From: Euryodendron excelsum
Taxonomy: Eukaryota > Streptophyta > Magnoliopsida > Ericales > Pentaphylacaceae
Reading direction: 5' to 3'
DNA: 64,000 nt
Assembly: GCA_033060915.1 (NCBI GenBank)
Contig: CM065382.1
Location: 4,840,001-4,904,000, forward strand
Within the stretch, counting starts at the first letter, position 1; the number at the start of each line of letters is the position of its first letter. The translations under genes and the position numbers were made by a program. The notes beneath the pieces were generated by a model. It made no database searches and had not been told where the DNA came from. It was given only the letters and a program-made list of their open reading frames with translations. Shown one piece after another: positions 26,101 to 39,142 of the stretch.

Positions 26101-28673
26101 TCTAGCTATACTGGTGGAAGCAAGGTCGTCATTCTGGTCTTCTTCCTCAAGTACATTCTGCCTATTAGATGGCCCAGGTCGTTGAATACGACGCTCAAAT
26201 CCTTTAAGCTTATGAAAGGGGGTTAAAATTCCTTTCCGAACTAACTCATCCCTTTCCTAAGACATAAAACATACTTGGTTAGCCGTTATAACTCCAAATT
26301 CATTTGATACTTTAAGCAGCTTTAAAAGCTTTAAACATCCAATTACAATCATAATATAAACTAATTTTTCTATAGAACAATAAGAATATAAGATCAAGCA
26401 TGTAAACCTCTTCTATCCAACTGTAATCTTGTTTATCCAACTCAATGGAAGCAAACTAGAAAACAGTGTTTAACTCACTGTTTCAACAAATCCAGCAGAG
26501 GCTGCATTTAAAACTGTATCAAAATCATCATCTTCATCAAATGAAATTATTTTCTGACGCTTCGTTGAATTCTTGTTTGATTTTTTAACTTCTCTCAACC
26601 TTTGCTTCGGCTTTCGCTCTTCCTTAACAAGATCTTGTATCACTTTGTCATGTTTATTACATTTGGAAGGGTCATCCTTGCACAAATTTGAGATTTCTAT
26701 CTCGAGCTGAGCCTTCGTTTTATTCAGGCTTCTTAGTCTATCATCAGCTAGGACATGCTGTAGGCTTAAATCAGTATGAGAACCCCAGACAACAATCGGT
26801 TCATCCTCTTTATGTCCCCGTTCATTGCCGTCAGAGACAAGGTTTTCATTTCTTGCAAAGTTATTGAACTGTTCAACGCTGGATGCAACAGCATCTATTT
26901 CAATTTCTACAGCCCTTAATTTATTACGGAGTTCTGCCTGGCTGGTAGATGACAATTCATTGTTTATTGAACTTTCAAGAAGTTCCTCCTCTGTGCTTCG
27001 CCCAGCTTCACTACTTTCCCCAGCATTGTTTCTTGCCTGCAAATGGATAACAGCTACAATCAAAATGCTTGAAAAAAGATCAGAGGCGTATAACAAATAC
27101 GTGCAATTAAAAATGAAATGGCCTCCTTTGGACCAGAACAATTACAGATTCATCAATTAAGCTAGCAGCTCACCCCATGTTAGCTTGAGTACTGGGTAAT
27201 ATCTCCAGACACTCCTACCAAAGGAAAGGTGCAAGGTCCAATATACAATTTGATGTGCAAATGCACAATTTGCAAATGGTCACTGTTTTCAGAAGTTCTA
27301 AGTTGATATGTCATCTTTTTTATTATTTGTTCATACTGTTAAGAGTATCAGTATGACCAAAAAACAAAAAAGATATTCCTACTAAGCATGCCCATGATCT
27401 GACACAGCTTGTTCTCAACTAACTGTGAATTATAAGAAGGCCAATAGCATGGAACTTTTACAAACTTTGTTGGCAGAGGCAGAAGACATTGAAGATTATA
27501 GTTTGAGAGCTAGGAAATTGGATACTGAAACATTGAATTCATAACGTGCAAGACCGTTTACACATTACATATTTAGTCTTTTTTCCCTCAAATGCTTGCT
27601 CTCAGACATCTTTGTGGCGGTGGCTGTAGCTGTAGCTGTTTGAGTGTGTTGCAAGTTCTATAGCTTTTACTTCTGCCATTTACATGAACTTGTTTTGATA
27701 GTGAGGTATGTTGAAAATTAGTGACTTTGTACATTTATGGATTGTATCCAAACTTTTTGAACTAATGCACCGAAATTTCGATATTCTTTTTCATTTTCTG
27801 AATCATAATTTTTTAAAGTAGTAGATAATTTATCACATTTTTTCCAGTGTTGTCATTTTATGGCAGAATAATATCCATGATTTGACAATGCCAAGAGAGA
27901 GTTCTAAATTTCTGATCATAAACAGGAACAGTAAATATAATAATCACTAAGATACGTCCTGTCATGATCATTAATGACATGGTTAGCACCAACAGATTAC
28001 GAATTCAAAGGACAAAGCTGCGTCAAGAAGAAAAATATGACTCTCACTTCATAAATAGTCTGGACCAAGATCATCTTTCACTATAGATCAACCACACGTC
28101 CTCCCTTAAGAACATGACTAAATTAACAGTGATATGAATTCAAAATAGGAAGACAAGAAAACGAAATGCAACTGATGTTAGATCCATTACAAAATCAACT
28201 AACCACTTCACTGTGCTTAACCCTAAATTTGATTTTGCTATTCACCTTAACTGCCTGAGGCACAAAAAAAATGGTATCATGGTTCACTATAATAGCAACT
28301 AATACAACCATCTGCAGTTAACCTACTACTCTTTAGATGCCAAATGGAATTATAAAAATACTTATCCACAACAGTCAATCTTGATGCCCAATGGAATTAT
28401 ACAAAAACCTATTCACAATTGTCTAGAGTCAATCGTAAAGCCATGTAATGAGTATATAGTGCTAGATAGGTCTTCATCCAGTTCAGCAAGCAAATATGGC
28501 TACTTGACACATTAATCTATGCAAAGGTGCAAATAAATGAGAAGGTGGCAAAAAAACGAGCATGAAAATAAAGTAACAACCTCCGCTAATACGTCTCGCT
28601 CAATATCTTCAGGGTTTGCAGATGTGACACCCAAACTGCTTAACAGAACTCTGTCTTCCTCTTCTTCTTCCAT
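20114..28673 (-). CDS. CHR8: CSB/ERCC6-type SNF2 ATPase (transcription-coupled repair), CHR8 orthologue, 7 exons, 1233 aa
   Basis: Swi2/Snf2 translocase that acts on RNA polymerase II stalled at DNA damage. Exons 28673-28581, 27036-26479, 26256-25851, 24904-24034, 23673-23064, 22610-22137 and 20803-20114 sum to 3702 nt, and all phases agree. The protein starts [20 protein letters not shown]. Residues to about 350 hold a coiled, basic region with a lysine-rich stretch ([20 protein letters not shown]). The ATPase core begins near 397 ([17 protein letters not shown]). Visible motifs: I, DEMGLGKT (423-430); II, DEGH (560-563, the DEGH form usual for CSB); [55 protein letters not shown] and [19 protein letters not shown]. 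The C-terminus ([17 protein letters not shown]...) resembles the CSB winged-helix region. The last intron carries a 398-bp MITE. Confidence 0.95.
20904..20998. repeat. Local tandem repeats in the last CSB intron
   Basis: Units built on 'gaataatgactcttagttac' and 'aaaaatgccatt(a/g)aag' recur two to three times (near 20905, 20940 and 20963). Slippage-type duplication, no visible function. Confidence 0.7.
21197..21271. repeat. 22-bp direct repeat, 53-bp period
   Basis: The 22-mer starting aacctcaggattagctg is present at 21197-21218 and 21250-21271, separated by unrelated sequence, inside the last CSB intron. Confidence 0.75.
21383..21780. mobile_element. Mutator-type MITE with perfect 9-bp target-site duplication, in the last CSB intron
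   Basis: 398 bp, starting GGGGTAATTACACTTTACCC; its right end read in reverse is AGGGTAATTATACTTTACTC, so the ends are inverted repeats. The sequence taattaata lies on both sides (21374-21382 and 21781-21789), a perfect 9-bp duplication typical of MULEs. There is no coding capacity. The phrases around 'ccctgtagtttg' and 'aaccacaaagggtcatc' show the mirrored subterminal structure. Confidence 0.85.
25618..25656. repeat. T16-G14 homopolymer block in a CSB intron
   Basis: A run of about 16 T is followed directly by about 14 G and, after aa, seven more G. It lies in the intron between 25851 and 24904. The length is likely to be unstable or misread. Confidence 0.8.
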
Positions 28674-29760
28674 TTAGCAGTGTCAATTACTTTGCCTGAA
28701 TGTAGTGTTAGGCCCAAGAGAGCATCTGCTAAAATCGCAAGGGTATGATATCAATTATTCACTAAAATATCAATAAAACTTTTTAAGTCACACAATTGTT
28801 GTCTTTGTGTTGTTCAGGTATGATAAAAGTGTATAACCACAGTTTTAGGTAGTGACTAGTGAAACATCTATATTACTGAGGAGCCACTAATACTAGGAAA
28901 ATGTCACTGCATAAGCACTACCCACCATGAGAAGCTACACACAACCATCATAATATGGCATATTCCGAATAAACCTAATTAGTGGTCATTCAAATTCAAT
29001 TATCAAACAAGAAGCCTGAATTCAGCCTTTGCTTACCCACCACTGAAAAACTACGCGCACTACTACCCAATACGGTATATTCCACAGAAACCAAACTAGT
29101 AGTCATTCAATTATCAAACGAGAACAGCCTTCCACATGAGAATCATATCCGTCATATGTTAAATTCTGAATAAATCTACTTTCAAAAAGTAACTCTAGTG
29201 ACCACATCAAACTCTTTCAATATGCATTACCAGTTTACCACTGCAATGTGATCATACAAAACATGGTTCTTAACAAATTAATTCAATGCTACATATGATA
29301 AAACCACAAAAAATAAGCGCTAAGAATCAGGGATTTAACATTTCAGTGTTTGTTTCAACCGTTTACATGCACACGTAACATACATGGCGGGTGTGTGTAT
29401 ATGTATCATATATTATGCACATGCGTAAAATAAATGAATTCGTGAACGGACTGATAACGTATTGTTGATCAAGAAAGCCCGATTTCTCACCGAAGCTTGT
29501 GAATCAAGCCTTTAGGGAAATTCGCCTTTGTCTGAGTCTTTCACGTTTGGGATAATATTTGAATCCATGGATAGAGAGGCTCTGAAGATCCAATCAGTAG
29601 AAACCCTAGATTCAAGGAACCTCTCTCTCTCTCTCTCTCTATCTCTCTCAGCTTTTTCTTGGTTCTCTCTCTCCTGAAGTCCTGACCTGACGATCGTAGT
29701 TGAGGAGAGAGAGTTGAACCTTCTGCTGTTTCTTGCTAACGTGCACACCGACTCGCGCTT
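28674..29760 (-). promoter_or_regulatory. Probable CSB 5' leader with an intron and a CT-rich tract
   Basis: Just upstream of the CSB ATG the minus strand has an acceptor (cattcag|gcaaag, boundary 28696/28695). Further upstream is a good donor (cttcg|gtgaga, boundary 29491/29490), which would make a 5' UTR intron of about 795 bp. A GA/CT tract is at 29622-29650, common in plant leaders. The transcription start is not determined. Confidence 0.45.
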
Positions 29761-30482
29761 AATAGCCTGCACCTCCTCTTTTCTGTGCTTTTTTTGTTGT
29801 GCGGGGCCGAATAGCCCGGGCGCCTTGCCCAAATGGCAAATGAGCGAGCGAGACTGACTATACCGCTGTAAACTTTTAAAACTGAAACAAGGTTGGATAC
29901 GATTCCCAAATATACTAATCACTAACTGAATTCGTATAAAATTTTGTAAAGCATATTATTTCATATGCTTATTATGTATTTGTTAAATATTTAAATTGTT
30001 ATTTATTAAAATATGGAATATTTTATAGTAACTATAAGGATGTCACCCATTCCATTAGTGAATTGGTGCAAATGGAGGGAACAAAATAGGAAATGTGTAA
30101 TGGGTAGTTACAAAATTATTTTTATCAAATCACTTATTAACTCTCGTGTGATTCAAAAAATCTCATATTTCTAGTGAATTATTCATTTTTTTTGTATTTT
30201 TTCGATAATTAAAAATATAACATCAAATTGACTTCACCAAATTTTTAACTTCACCAATGCTCTTATGTTTCTTTTATAATAGAACACATAGATTAGTACT
30301 ACATTATCGAGTTCTACTCTTCTCCAAACTTCTATATAACGTAGATCCCTTTGTATCACGTGCATTAGAAAAATATCAAGTGTAATAAATTGTTGACACT
30401 TTTAAGATATTTTAACCTAAGTTCTCTGTTTACTTTAAATTTGTAACTTTTGCTATAAGTAGGGAGAGCGAGAGAGACTATT

Positions 30483-30559
30483 ATTTTAATGTCTTCAATT
30501 TATGAGAGAGAGGGAGAGAGAGAGAGAGAGAGATATCATGATTTTAATGTCTTCAATTT
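30483..30559. repeat. 19-bp direct repeat flanking a GA microsatellite
   Basis: attttaatgtcttcaattt occurs at 30483-30501 and 30541-30559 (58-bp period), with a GA-rich tract between the copies. A similar gagagcgagagagac lies just before the first copy, so the GA tract and flank may be one duplicated unit. Confidence 0.7.
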
Positions 30560-30819
30560 CTAAAAGATAACACAGATTAATGAAAAGAAATGAGTATTGA
30601 AGTTATTTAACATGAATCATCAAAATAAACGTTTTTTAAGTGTGGATGAAGAACATTTTAGTTTTTTTAGTATGGATTAAATGCTCTCAAGGTTTATTGA
30701 TATCAAAAGCCAAATGGATTGATTATGATGGAATTCATTAAGATCATTTTCCTCAAAATATCTGAAAATACTTTTTTATGACAATCATAGTGTATTTTTG
30801 AAAATATTCAGGTTACTTA

Positions 30820-31291
30820 CACTTTGTTTGGATTGAGAGGTTGAAAGAGAAAGTGAATGATTTGGAATGAAGAAATTAGTTATATCATGATTTGGTAATT
30901 TTTAAAGAGGGGAGGGGAAATAGATAGAGGGGTGAGAGAGCTATTTTTTAAAGTATTTTTCTTCCCGTCCCTTCCCCTCCAAAATTAGAAGGAACACAAG
31001 AGAAGTGAAGTGCTTGCTATTATTTTTTTTTAAATACTAATTATACTCATCAATTTATGATTAAAAAATATTAAGGTTTCATACACAAGATATACATAAT
31101 AGTAAAATTATAATATATCATTGTCTTTACTTTATTAATTTTTGTCAAACCAAATAAGAGGAAGAGAATGTCTCTCTCTCTTTTATCTTAATTATCGAAA
31201 CAAGATATGAGTACTTCTCCTCTATTTTCTTATCTGTCCTTTCTAACTAATACTTCCCTTCACCTGCTATTCCTTCCATTCAAATAAAGCG
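30820..31291. mobile_element. Possible MITE with degenerate terminal inverted repeats
   Basis: The left end cactttgtttggattgagag (30820-30839) pairs imperfectly with the reverse complement of the right end (ccttccattcaaataaagcg, 31272-31291), as in hAT-like MITEs whose ends read TTTGTTTGGATTG. No clear target-site duplication; no coding sequence. Confidence 0.4.
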
Positions 31292-32286
31292 TTGGGCAAT
31301 TAAACTTAAAATTATTTGAATGGTACTTTTAGATGATTTGTGCTTGTTACTTAAATCAGTACTCCACACATTTTTTGGAATTTTGCTAGCGTTTGAAGCT
31401 TGTTCCAAAATGACAAGGAATTTCCCAAGAGAAATACTAGAGATCTATTTTCAGCATCAAGTTTCCTAGGGAAAAAAAATGGTGTAACAAAATAGAGAAT
31501 TGGGTGGAATTACGACGAGAAACTACACGTAGCACATAAATATTTTGTAGTCAACCATTGAAGTTACCTCTCCTGATTTGGTCACTGTTAAAATTTTTAC
31601 TTTGTTCACAAAATTATTGGGGTTACATTTATAAATACTTGTAGGTCCCACTTTTTATGTATCTAATAATTAATATTAAACACAACATTTTTTTTTTACC
31701 TACTATCGAACTTCAAAGTATTTGAACCATAGAACGGCTGGTGGTTGGCTAGTGTTAAGCATAAAATTTTAAGTTTTGATATTTATTTTTTTTGCTTAGT
31801 TATTTTAAATGTAAGATTTTTACATTTTTGTGATAAATTATCATTTAATTTTAATTTAAAAAATAGTCAAACGAATACCGAGTACCTAATTAAAAACAAC
31901 AAAAACATAGACAAAGTTGAACTTTGCCTAGTGAATTTTTGTTTGTTACAATTTTTTGAAAATATTATTTTTTTAATTTATAAGTAAAAAAATTATTATT
32001 TTTTAACTTATTTGCTTTTAATAAGATAAGATAAAAAAATACAAAAAAAAATTCAAAATCTTAAATTTTTTTTGCCTATACACAAAAAATATTAAATAAA
32101 TAAAACCCCACTAAACATGCCTGAGTCAACATTAATAAATGTGGCCGAGACTTGAGAACCTGGAATACGTATTGACACGTTTAGGGGATCCGAGCCTGGA
32201 ACTCCGGCCCGGTGAATCGAACACGCGTCAAGACGACATTAGCTGGAGTTAGCTGGAGTTGGCAAACGGGCAAACTCGACGACGCG

Positions 32287-32295
32287 TATAAAAGG
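32287..32295 (+). promoter_or_regulatory. TATA box of the ABCI gene
   Basis: TATAAAAGG lies 75-83 bp upstream of the ATG at 32370. A (GA)n tract (32331-32362) fills the presumed leader, so the transcription start is probably near 32320. Confidence 0.65.
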
Positions 32296-32331
32296 ACCAG
32301 AGAATGAAACCGGAGGCCCCTACCTAATTTC

Positions 32332-32362
<31 letters not shown>

Positions 32363-32369
32363 CACCAAA

Positions 32370-35300
32370 ATGGAGGAGAAGAATTCGAGCAGTATTCGAG
32401 TGAGTGGTATGCAATACGCATACGATGGCCAACCGCCGCTATTCGTGGACTTCAACCTGAATATCTTGCCCGGATCTCGATGCCTTCTCGTCGGCGCTAA
32501 TGGATCTGGTAATCATATCACACGCATATATATATATATATATATATGTATGCATGGCATCTTCTGACTTTGCTTTCATTAGTTTGTTCTTCCCTGAATT
32601 TATATACCTTTTCGTTTTCTTTCTTTCTTTTCGTCAATCGCCCGCTGATGCTGGTCTTCCTGCTTCGTTATACGCTGTAAAATGTTCACAAAATTTTCTT
32701 ACCGGGTTTGAAGGGATTTAATTCGTTGAAATTCATCGTTGCTGTAAACATTCTAATTATTATACCCCTCCACGTTATTGTTTTGTATGGATGCCGATTT
32801 GTACATGGATAATTTATTTATTTTTCTGATCTTATCTATAGTTTTAGAACCAAAATTAAATTACAACGGAGCCATTAATTTTAGTATAGAAAATGACATA
32901 ATCGAGGAAGAAAAATTATGAAAATTGAATGAGAAATGATATAAAAAAAAATTATAGAAAATCTTTATATTAAATGATGTGGCTGAATTAAGGCCTATCA
33001 CTTTAAAGCAAAACAGCTGACAATATGCCTTTTAATTGCAAAAATGGCATTGCCACATCCTTCTGGTGGGTTTTATGTATAAATTTTCTGTAAGATTTGA
33101 ATTTTCTAAATTGAATAGGTTGTCACTTCCAGCAATTAAACAACTTCGCTGGTTCAAGAGTTGGTTACTAGTAACAAGAGTTTCTATCAGGAAAACCTCA
33201 TTCCAAATGAACCTCTAGTGGTGGTCTGGTCTACTATTAGTTTTGAGCTATGTAGCTTCATTCCTCCAATTCCCAACCCCACCCCAAAGGAAAAAAAAGA
33301 AAGAAGAATGCAGAATAAAAAAATATTTGGGCAGACAATTGTCCTCACATATTTGACAGTGACACAATGTTAAAATGATATTTGTTTTAGACATATATGA
33401 ACGAAGAAAGTTGGTTTTCAGTTTGAATGTGGCATACCTGAATATGGTTTTGCCAGTTCCATCGGTTTCTTTATGAGTTCTAATTACGAGGGTTTACACT
33501 TATGTGGTTCATTTGCATCCAATTGGCCAATCTAGTATCTTGTTTGTTGCTTTGTCTATTACATATAAGAAAAAAAAAAAAGTTATAGTTCGGAGGGCCG
33601 TTCAGATATTCTTGTTACGAAAGAATGGAATGGTGCAGTGGAGCTGTCACACTCATTTAGGTCAAATCACAATATCGCTTCACATTATTACTTCACACTC
33701 CTGACTGTACCGAGCTTCAAAGTTGTCAGTGAGAAATGCCATTTCTCTTTCCTGACTCCCATCCGTTACTGATATTTTGTAGGGAAGACCACTTTGCTGA
33801 AGATTTTGGCTGGGAAGCATATGGTTGGCGGAAGAGATGTTGTGCGGGTGCTAAATTGTTCAGCTTTTCATGACACACGCCTAGTTTGTAGTGGTGAATT
33901 ATCATACTTGGGAGGTTCTTGGAGTAAAACTGTCGGCTCTGCTGTAAGTTCTTTACCATGCTCAAAATATAACCCATGAGCAGATCTACCTTTTCTCTTT
34001 TTCCTGGCATAATAGAATATACGTTCATGAATAGAATGTGAAAGCTTATAAGCCTATAAGGTGAAGTGCCATGTAAGAATCTTGCATATATTATTATTTG
34101 TTAGGGTTGTTAGACTTTGGTGTTTGACCAGGCTGTTTATGCAGTGTAAATGGTTTTCGGCTGGATGGTTCTAATTAGCAATTATTAGTTATGTTTTGCA
34201 TGGCATTTTAATACTTCCCTAGTAACTGAACATTATCAAATGTTAGTAACTTTAACGAATTTCTAGATTTATTTTTAACAAAAAGAAAAAACAAAATCTC
34301 ATTCTATGAACTCCTAACTAATTTCTACTGTTTAAAAGGCCAATGCCTTAAAACAAAGGCTTACAAGGTATGGCATAGTTTACAAAGGCTAATATCTATG
34401 TATCTGAGGGCTTTTATTCTCTCTTCAACAATTAAGTGTATATGAACCATAACCCTCACAGCCATGTATCTAATGAATTAGTCTATTTATTTTTCATCCA
34501 TTCTGTGAGATTATACGAATTTGTTTGATGGGTATGGTTTGTGAGCCTCTCCGTTTTGTGTTCAGTTAATTTTTGAGTTTCTCAAAGTGGAGAGACATAG
34601 CTAGAATGATAACACAGTTAGCATTTTAGTTCTTCCATATTTTTAAGTTTACCCTTGGTTCCATGAAATCTGATTGTATTAATAACGACACTTGTTGGTT
34701 TCCTTGAGAGTATGCATTGCAGGTGTTCTGTACAAAAACATTCTAAATTGCACTGTCTTTGTAACGTTCAGGGAGAGATTCCACTTCAGGGAGACTTCTC
34801 TGCTGAACATATGATATATGGAGGTCAGTAAGATCTTTAATGTGATAATTGCTTATTGATTATTTTTTCATGCCATTACAATGTTCTCCTCCCATCCATT
34901 TATTGAATGAGGAGTACCTAACAGGCCCCCCTCTCTTCCCCCTTTTCAAATGGCATGCATTCTTTTTATCCAAAGCTAAACTTGGGTTTGTCTAAAAAAT
35001 CAATTCATATCTTTTGAATTTACATATAATTCTTAATCCCCGATTATGCTCCACATTTTGTCGGAAACTACCTGTCTCTTGTTGAATCTGCCGTGTAAGC
35101 TGAAACTACATTGTGAACATCTTCGCCTTCTCCTTTTTGTGGTCCAGTTGAAGGGATTGATCCTGTAAGACGAGAGAAGTTGATTGAACTGCTTGATATT
35201 GATCTACAGTGGCGAATGCATAAGGTTTCTGATGGTCAGCGACGTCGAGTCCAAATCTGCATGGGTCTTCTTCTTCCTTTTCAGGTGTTTTTCCTTTGAT

Positions 35301-36506
35301 GTGACTTATAATCTTCAAATTAAAATATCTGTTACCTACATGTTAGGTTAGCGTTGCATGAGCTTCGAGTTATGATATATTAGCAGGTCAAATTTGGTGA
35401 ATATCTGTCAAGATTGATGGATTCTAGAACCCTAAATATCTATAATTCAGGTTAGAATATTTATGCACCCAAGTCAATCCTTTCCATTTGCTTTACTCAT
35501 GAATGCAGCCACTATTTTTTTTGGGAATTAAACATAACATGAGATTGGGGTTAGTAAACAAGTTTTACTCTACTTCCAGGAAGGCAAAAGCATACTGCAT
35601 GACTCCTTTCTATTTTTGGTTTTATTTTTTCCCTTACCCTCCTTCTGGAATCTGGTGGATTGATTTGTGTATATGTGAATATTGTTGGTGTTGTCCAAGC
35701 GGATGTGGGTCCATGAAGGTGTACGTGGGCATGCACTTGTGTGTTATAAGGCTACAAGTGCATGCTTCTATTTGGTGATATCATTTTGCATTTGTGATAT
35801 GATTTTAATGGAAGTATTAGCATGGTTTTTTAATAGCTAGAAACTATTATTGTGTAGGTTCTTTTGCTGGATGAGGTTACAGTTGATCTAGATGTTGTCG
35901 CTAGGCTGGATTTGCTGGACTTCTTTAAGGAAGAATGTGAGCAGGTATGGACTTTCTTCACGTACTGTTAGTTTGTTTCACATGTACATGACAGAGGAAG
36001 ATTCTAAACATGGGTCTTTAAGTCCCTAAAATGGGCAAACACTGCGTGTGCATACTAATGCTGGACGGATCACTGATTGGTCCTGAGCGTGACCATCAAT
36101 TATTGGCTCAATCTTCTAGTGCAAGCATGCAAAAAAGGTGCTTGAAATACCAGGTTCTTAACGTATGAAACATTTATTTTTCTTCTGTTTTTGTTCGTTT
36201 TGAATGGCAATTATGTAGAGAGGAGCCACAATTGTGTATGCAACCCACATTTTTGATGGACTGGAAACATGGGCGACAGATCTGGCATACATCCAAGATG
36301 GAGAGTTGAAGAGAACCGAAAAATTATCTGAGCTCGTTGAGTTGAAGAACTCTGCCAATCTGCTTTCAGTTGTTGAGTCATGGCTTCGTTCTGAAACAAA
36401 GCAAGAGAAAAAGAAACTGGTCAATCCTCCAGCTCAAATCCAGAAAGCTTCTCCCTTTGATGCCTCCCCTTTTAGGTCATCCAGGCACATGGCCTACTAT
36501 CGTTGA
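32370..36506 (+). CDS. Soluble ABC ATPase of the ABCI19/20/21 group, 6 exons, 287 aa
   Basis: A single nucleotide-binding domain with no membrane segment; in Arabidopsis, members of this group form ER-associated complexes linked to cytokinin response (known of the family, not visible here). Exons 32370-32508, 33783-33943, 34772-34823, 35148-35284, 35858-35944 and 36219-36506 sum to 864 nt in consistent phase. The start [20 protein letters not shown] leads to Walker A (GANGSGKTT, split across intron 1 at GSG|K), then LAGKHMVGG. The ABC signature is [10 protein letters not shown] in place of LSGGQ, as is usual for the group. Walker B is [13 protein letters not shown] and the switch histidine is in YATHIFDG. 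The C-terminus [13 protein letters not shown] is also group-typical. Which of the three paralogues it corresponds to was not settled. Intron 1 carries a MITE. Confidence 0.93.
32931..33107. mobile_element. 177-bp MITE with perfect 9-bp target-site duplication, ABCI intron 1
   Basis: The element starts gagaaatgatat and ends gatttgaattttct; aaattgaat is present on both sides (32922-32930 and 33108-33116). Its core (gatgtggctga, gcctatcactttaaa, ttttaattgcaaaa, ttctggt) matches the element at 60815-60997, which also has a 9-bp duplication. The ends of this copy are degenerate. Confidence 0.75.
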
Positions 36507-38347
36507 TCTCTCAAATTTGATTAGTTTTAGCTGGAATTTCAAATTGAAAGTCATCTAAACAGTATAAGAAACAAAGAAAAGGTGATGTCGGCTGGAAATC
36601 ACCAATGCTATGTCCATACAGTTTTTTTTTGTTCAAATTGCAGAGTAGTTCAGTTTCTTCTCTACAACGTTCTGTAGAAACGAGGGTTGCAATTACTGCA
36701 AGCTTTTGGAGTTACTTTGTCACGTTTTGCAACCAGAGAATCTGCCTCTGCATTTATTGTTGTAACTTGTAATGGAAACTGTTTTTACTATATATCATAA
36801 TTACTTCTATTTGCGTTCTGTGATCATTGATGATAGCTTTGACAATTTATAGAACCTGAAAGATGTCCTTTCACCTTGCATTCGATGAAGTAATTTGCAG
36901 ATGATGATTGAAAATGTTGTGTGCCCTTAACTGACTGCTGCTCTAGAGTTAACTCTGTTTGTGCAGCTCGAATGTCAAACCACCATGATTCAGCTTAGGA
37001 GGGGGATGTGATCGCGACCAATACAGACAGACGCAGGCACCAAGTCTGATAGCAGGCATGCCAACTAATACTTCTGATGGCTATGTCTCTCCAGTTCCTG
37101 AATGCAACTAACCAATCAATGTAAACATTATCCAATAACTCCCAGTTCTTTTTGCTTGCTTCCTTCTGATTGCTTCTTGTTAAATCATCAGAAAAGCAAT
37201 AGGAGTTGAAAATGTGCTGCCAAAGCCAATTAACACAGGCCCTTCTAGTGGGTTTTTAGGTGTTATTCAGTAGTTGTTGTGTTCCATCTAGTGAGGGAGG
37301 CCATGGTTTTGAACTGTAAGGAAGCTGTCCCATTGCACTGATGTCTGCTCAAATGGACATATGAATGGTCCCATAATGCCCTAATCGTAAGGAACCGGCA
37401 AGGGGCTATGTTAAGCTAAGTACTGCTTGCAACCTAACTTGTCCCATCTAGGGTCCATATTTTTTTTTTCCGGCCCCTATAGCTTGTGCAGTCTATGTTA
37501 ATTTATGTATTGAAGAATGATGGCTAGCCACATAGGGAGTAGGAAGAGATAAAACTTAAGACCTCGTTAGGTCAGCATACCTTTGGACCATCCGTGGTTG
37601 TCCCGTCTAGGGTTCTATCTTGGATACGAGTTTAGAATATTTGTCGGCATGGATAAAATTACAACCCAGTTAAGTTAGGGATATTTTGATTTAGACTTTT
37701 GTTTACTATAGATCAACAAACCCAACAAATTACCTTCACTCATATTTAGAGTAATTTTACACAGACATAATTTTTATATAAAATAATATGGTTGTTTGTG
37801 ATATTTTTTATTTCACAACCAAAGGTCTCTAAAATAAAAAAAAATTAACTATTTTTATGTGATGTAAATGGCTACAAACTTGAGAAAGTTATTGGTGGGC
37901 CCGGATACTATGTAGTAAAAGAAAAGAAAAGCCACAAATTCAACACAATTCAATGAACATTTAGCCTAATTACTTAAGATTTGTTCTAAATGGCCGTAGA
38001 CACATCAAAATTTTCATGTCAATTATTCAAATACGTAAATATTAAAATATTTGTATGAAAATATTTATTTTATTTTAGCAAATTATGCAAGAACGTGCAT
38101 GTATTCATGTACTTAAACTAGGGGACTCTAGAGTATAAATATTCTTATTTTGTAAACAATTTGAAAAAATTCAGAAAACAATTTTATTTAATTTCTTAAA
38201 ACTTGGGAAGTTGACAAACGCATTGTTGGCAATTCACAGAAAAATAAAATAAAATTAGAAAGCAGGAATCGAGATAATCAAATATTTAAATTCACTTTAA
38301 CCGTTGTACAATTAGTACTTTTAGACCTTTTTCAAACAGGGAAAAAC

Positions 38348-38356
38348 TATATAAAA
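38348..38356 (+). promoter_or_regulatory. TATA box of the NDR kinase gene
   Basis: TATATAAAA in an AT-poor local context (followed by cgggtgcggg), with a GA tract 100 bp downstream (38449-38468). About 1.2 kb upstream of the coding start, which implies an intron in the leader. Confidence 0.55.
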
Positions 38357-39142
38357 CGGGTGCGGGAGTTGGGTGGGAAGCACGCTAAACAAATGAGGGA
38401 ATCATGGGGACAACGAGGAGAGGAGAAGAAGAGGAAGAGAACGAAGAGGGGAGAGAGAGAGAGAGAGAAAAGTCATCGTAGGTTCCGAGAATTGCCTGCG
38501 AGCGAAAATGGCGGATTAACTGTCCGGTCGTCCCTGTTATGTCCTATGTAGCTATGATCTCCATCGATTATTTAATCGATAAATAGTTATACATACATAT
38601 CCATAGTCCATACATCAATCATTATTATTTATACATACATAAATCCTATATAGGCTTTCGCTGATCGAATTGTTCTTTTCTCCATCCGTGGCACGGCAAT
38701 TACACGGTAATCCGACTTTTCTGCTTGTCTTTTGTAGATTCAACCAACTCTTTGCCTTCCGATCTGTTTCTTGATTTCAAGGGTTTAAGTCTTAAAGATT
38801 TGAATGTTTTCTTTAAAAATTTGCATGTTCTTTTGCTTTGGTTTCTTGATTTGTACATGTATCTCTTTGCATAGCTTATCGAGTTCTTTCCAAGAATGGT
38901 GGTTGAATTGTAAAGCCTGGCGATCTTTATTGTTGTTGAATCCAAAAATCTTGTTAACAGTTTTCTGTATATTCAGCTATTTTACTTTGACGATTTTAAT
39001 TTTTAATGTGTGAAACTGGAAATCTCGATTTTAAAATTTGTTATTTATTTATTTTAATTTTTTTCTCTGCCTTCAGACATGGGATTCCCAAACGCGAGAG
39101 TATAAATCTGGATTTAGCAACTTGTTCGAGGAAATAAAGAAA

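Larger units (their letters stand above)
28674..32369. other. Divergent spacer between CSB and the ABCI gene
   Basis: The CSB leader occupies the left part (see 28674-29760). From 29900 on the DNA is AT-rich with a GA microsatellite (30508-30532) embedded in a 58-bp-period repeat, a possible MITE at 30820-31291, and many A/T runs up to 32120. The last 150 bp before 32370 are more GC-rich and hold the ABCI TATA box and a GA tract. No gene was found. Confidence 0.5.

Noticed and set aside
29512..29922. 136-codon minus-strand open frame upstream of CSB
   Set aside because: It covers the CT/GA repeat of the CSB leader, giving a low-complexity RERERER stretch; better explained as 5' UTR.
35210..35260. 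ABCI signature VSDGQ as a sign of a dead ATPase
   Set aside because: As I recall the family, [10 protein letters not shown] is normal in the ABCI19/20/21 group; Walker A, Walker B and the switch histidine are all intact.
38360..38551. 63-codon basic open frame in the NDR kinase leader
   Set aside because: Most of it encodes the GA microsatellite (lysine/glutamate/arginine repeats) just after the TATA box; treated as leader.
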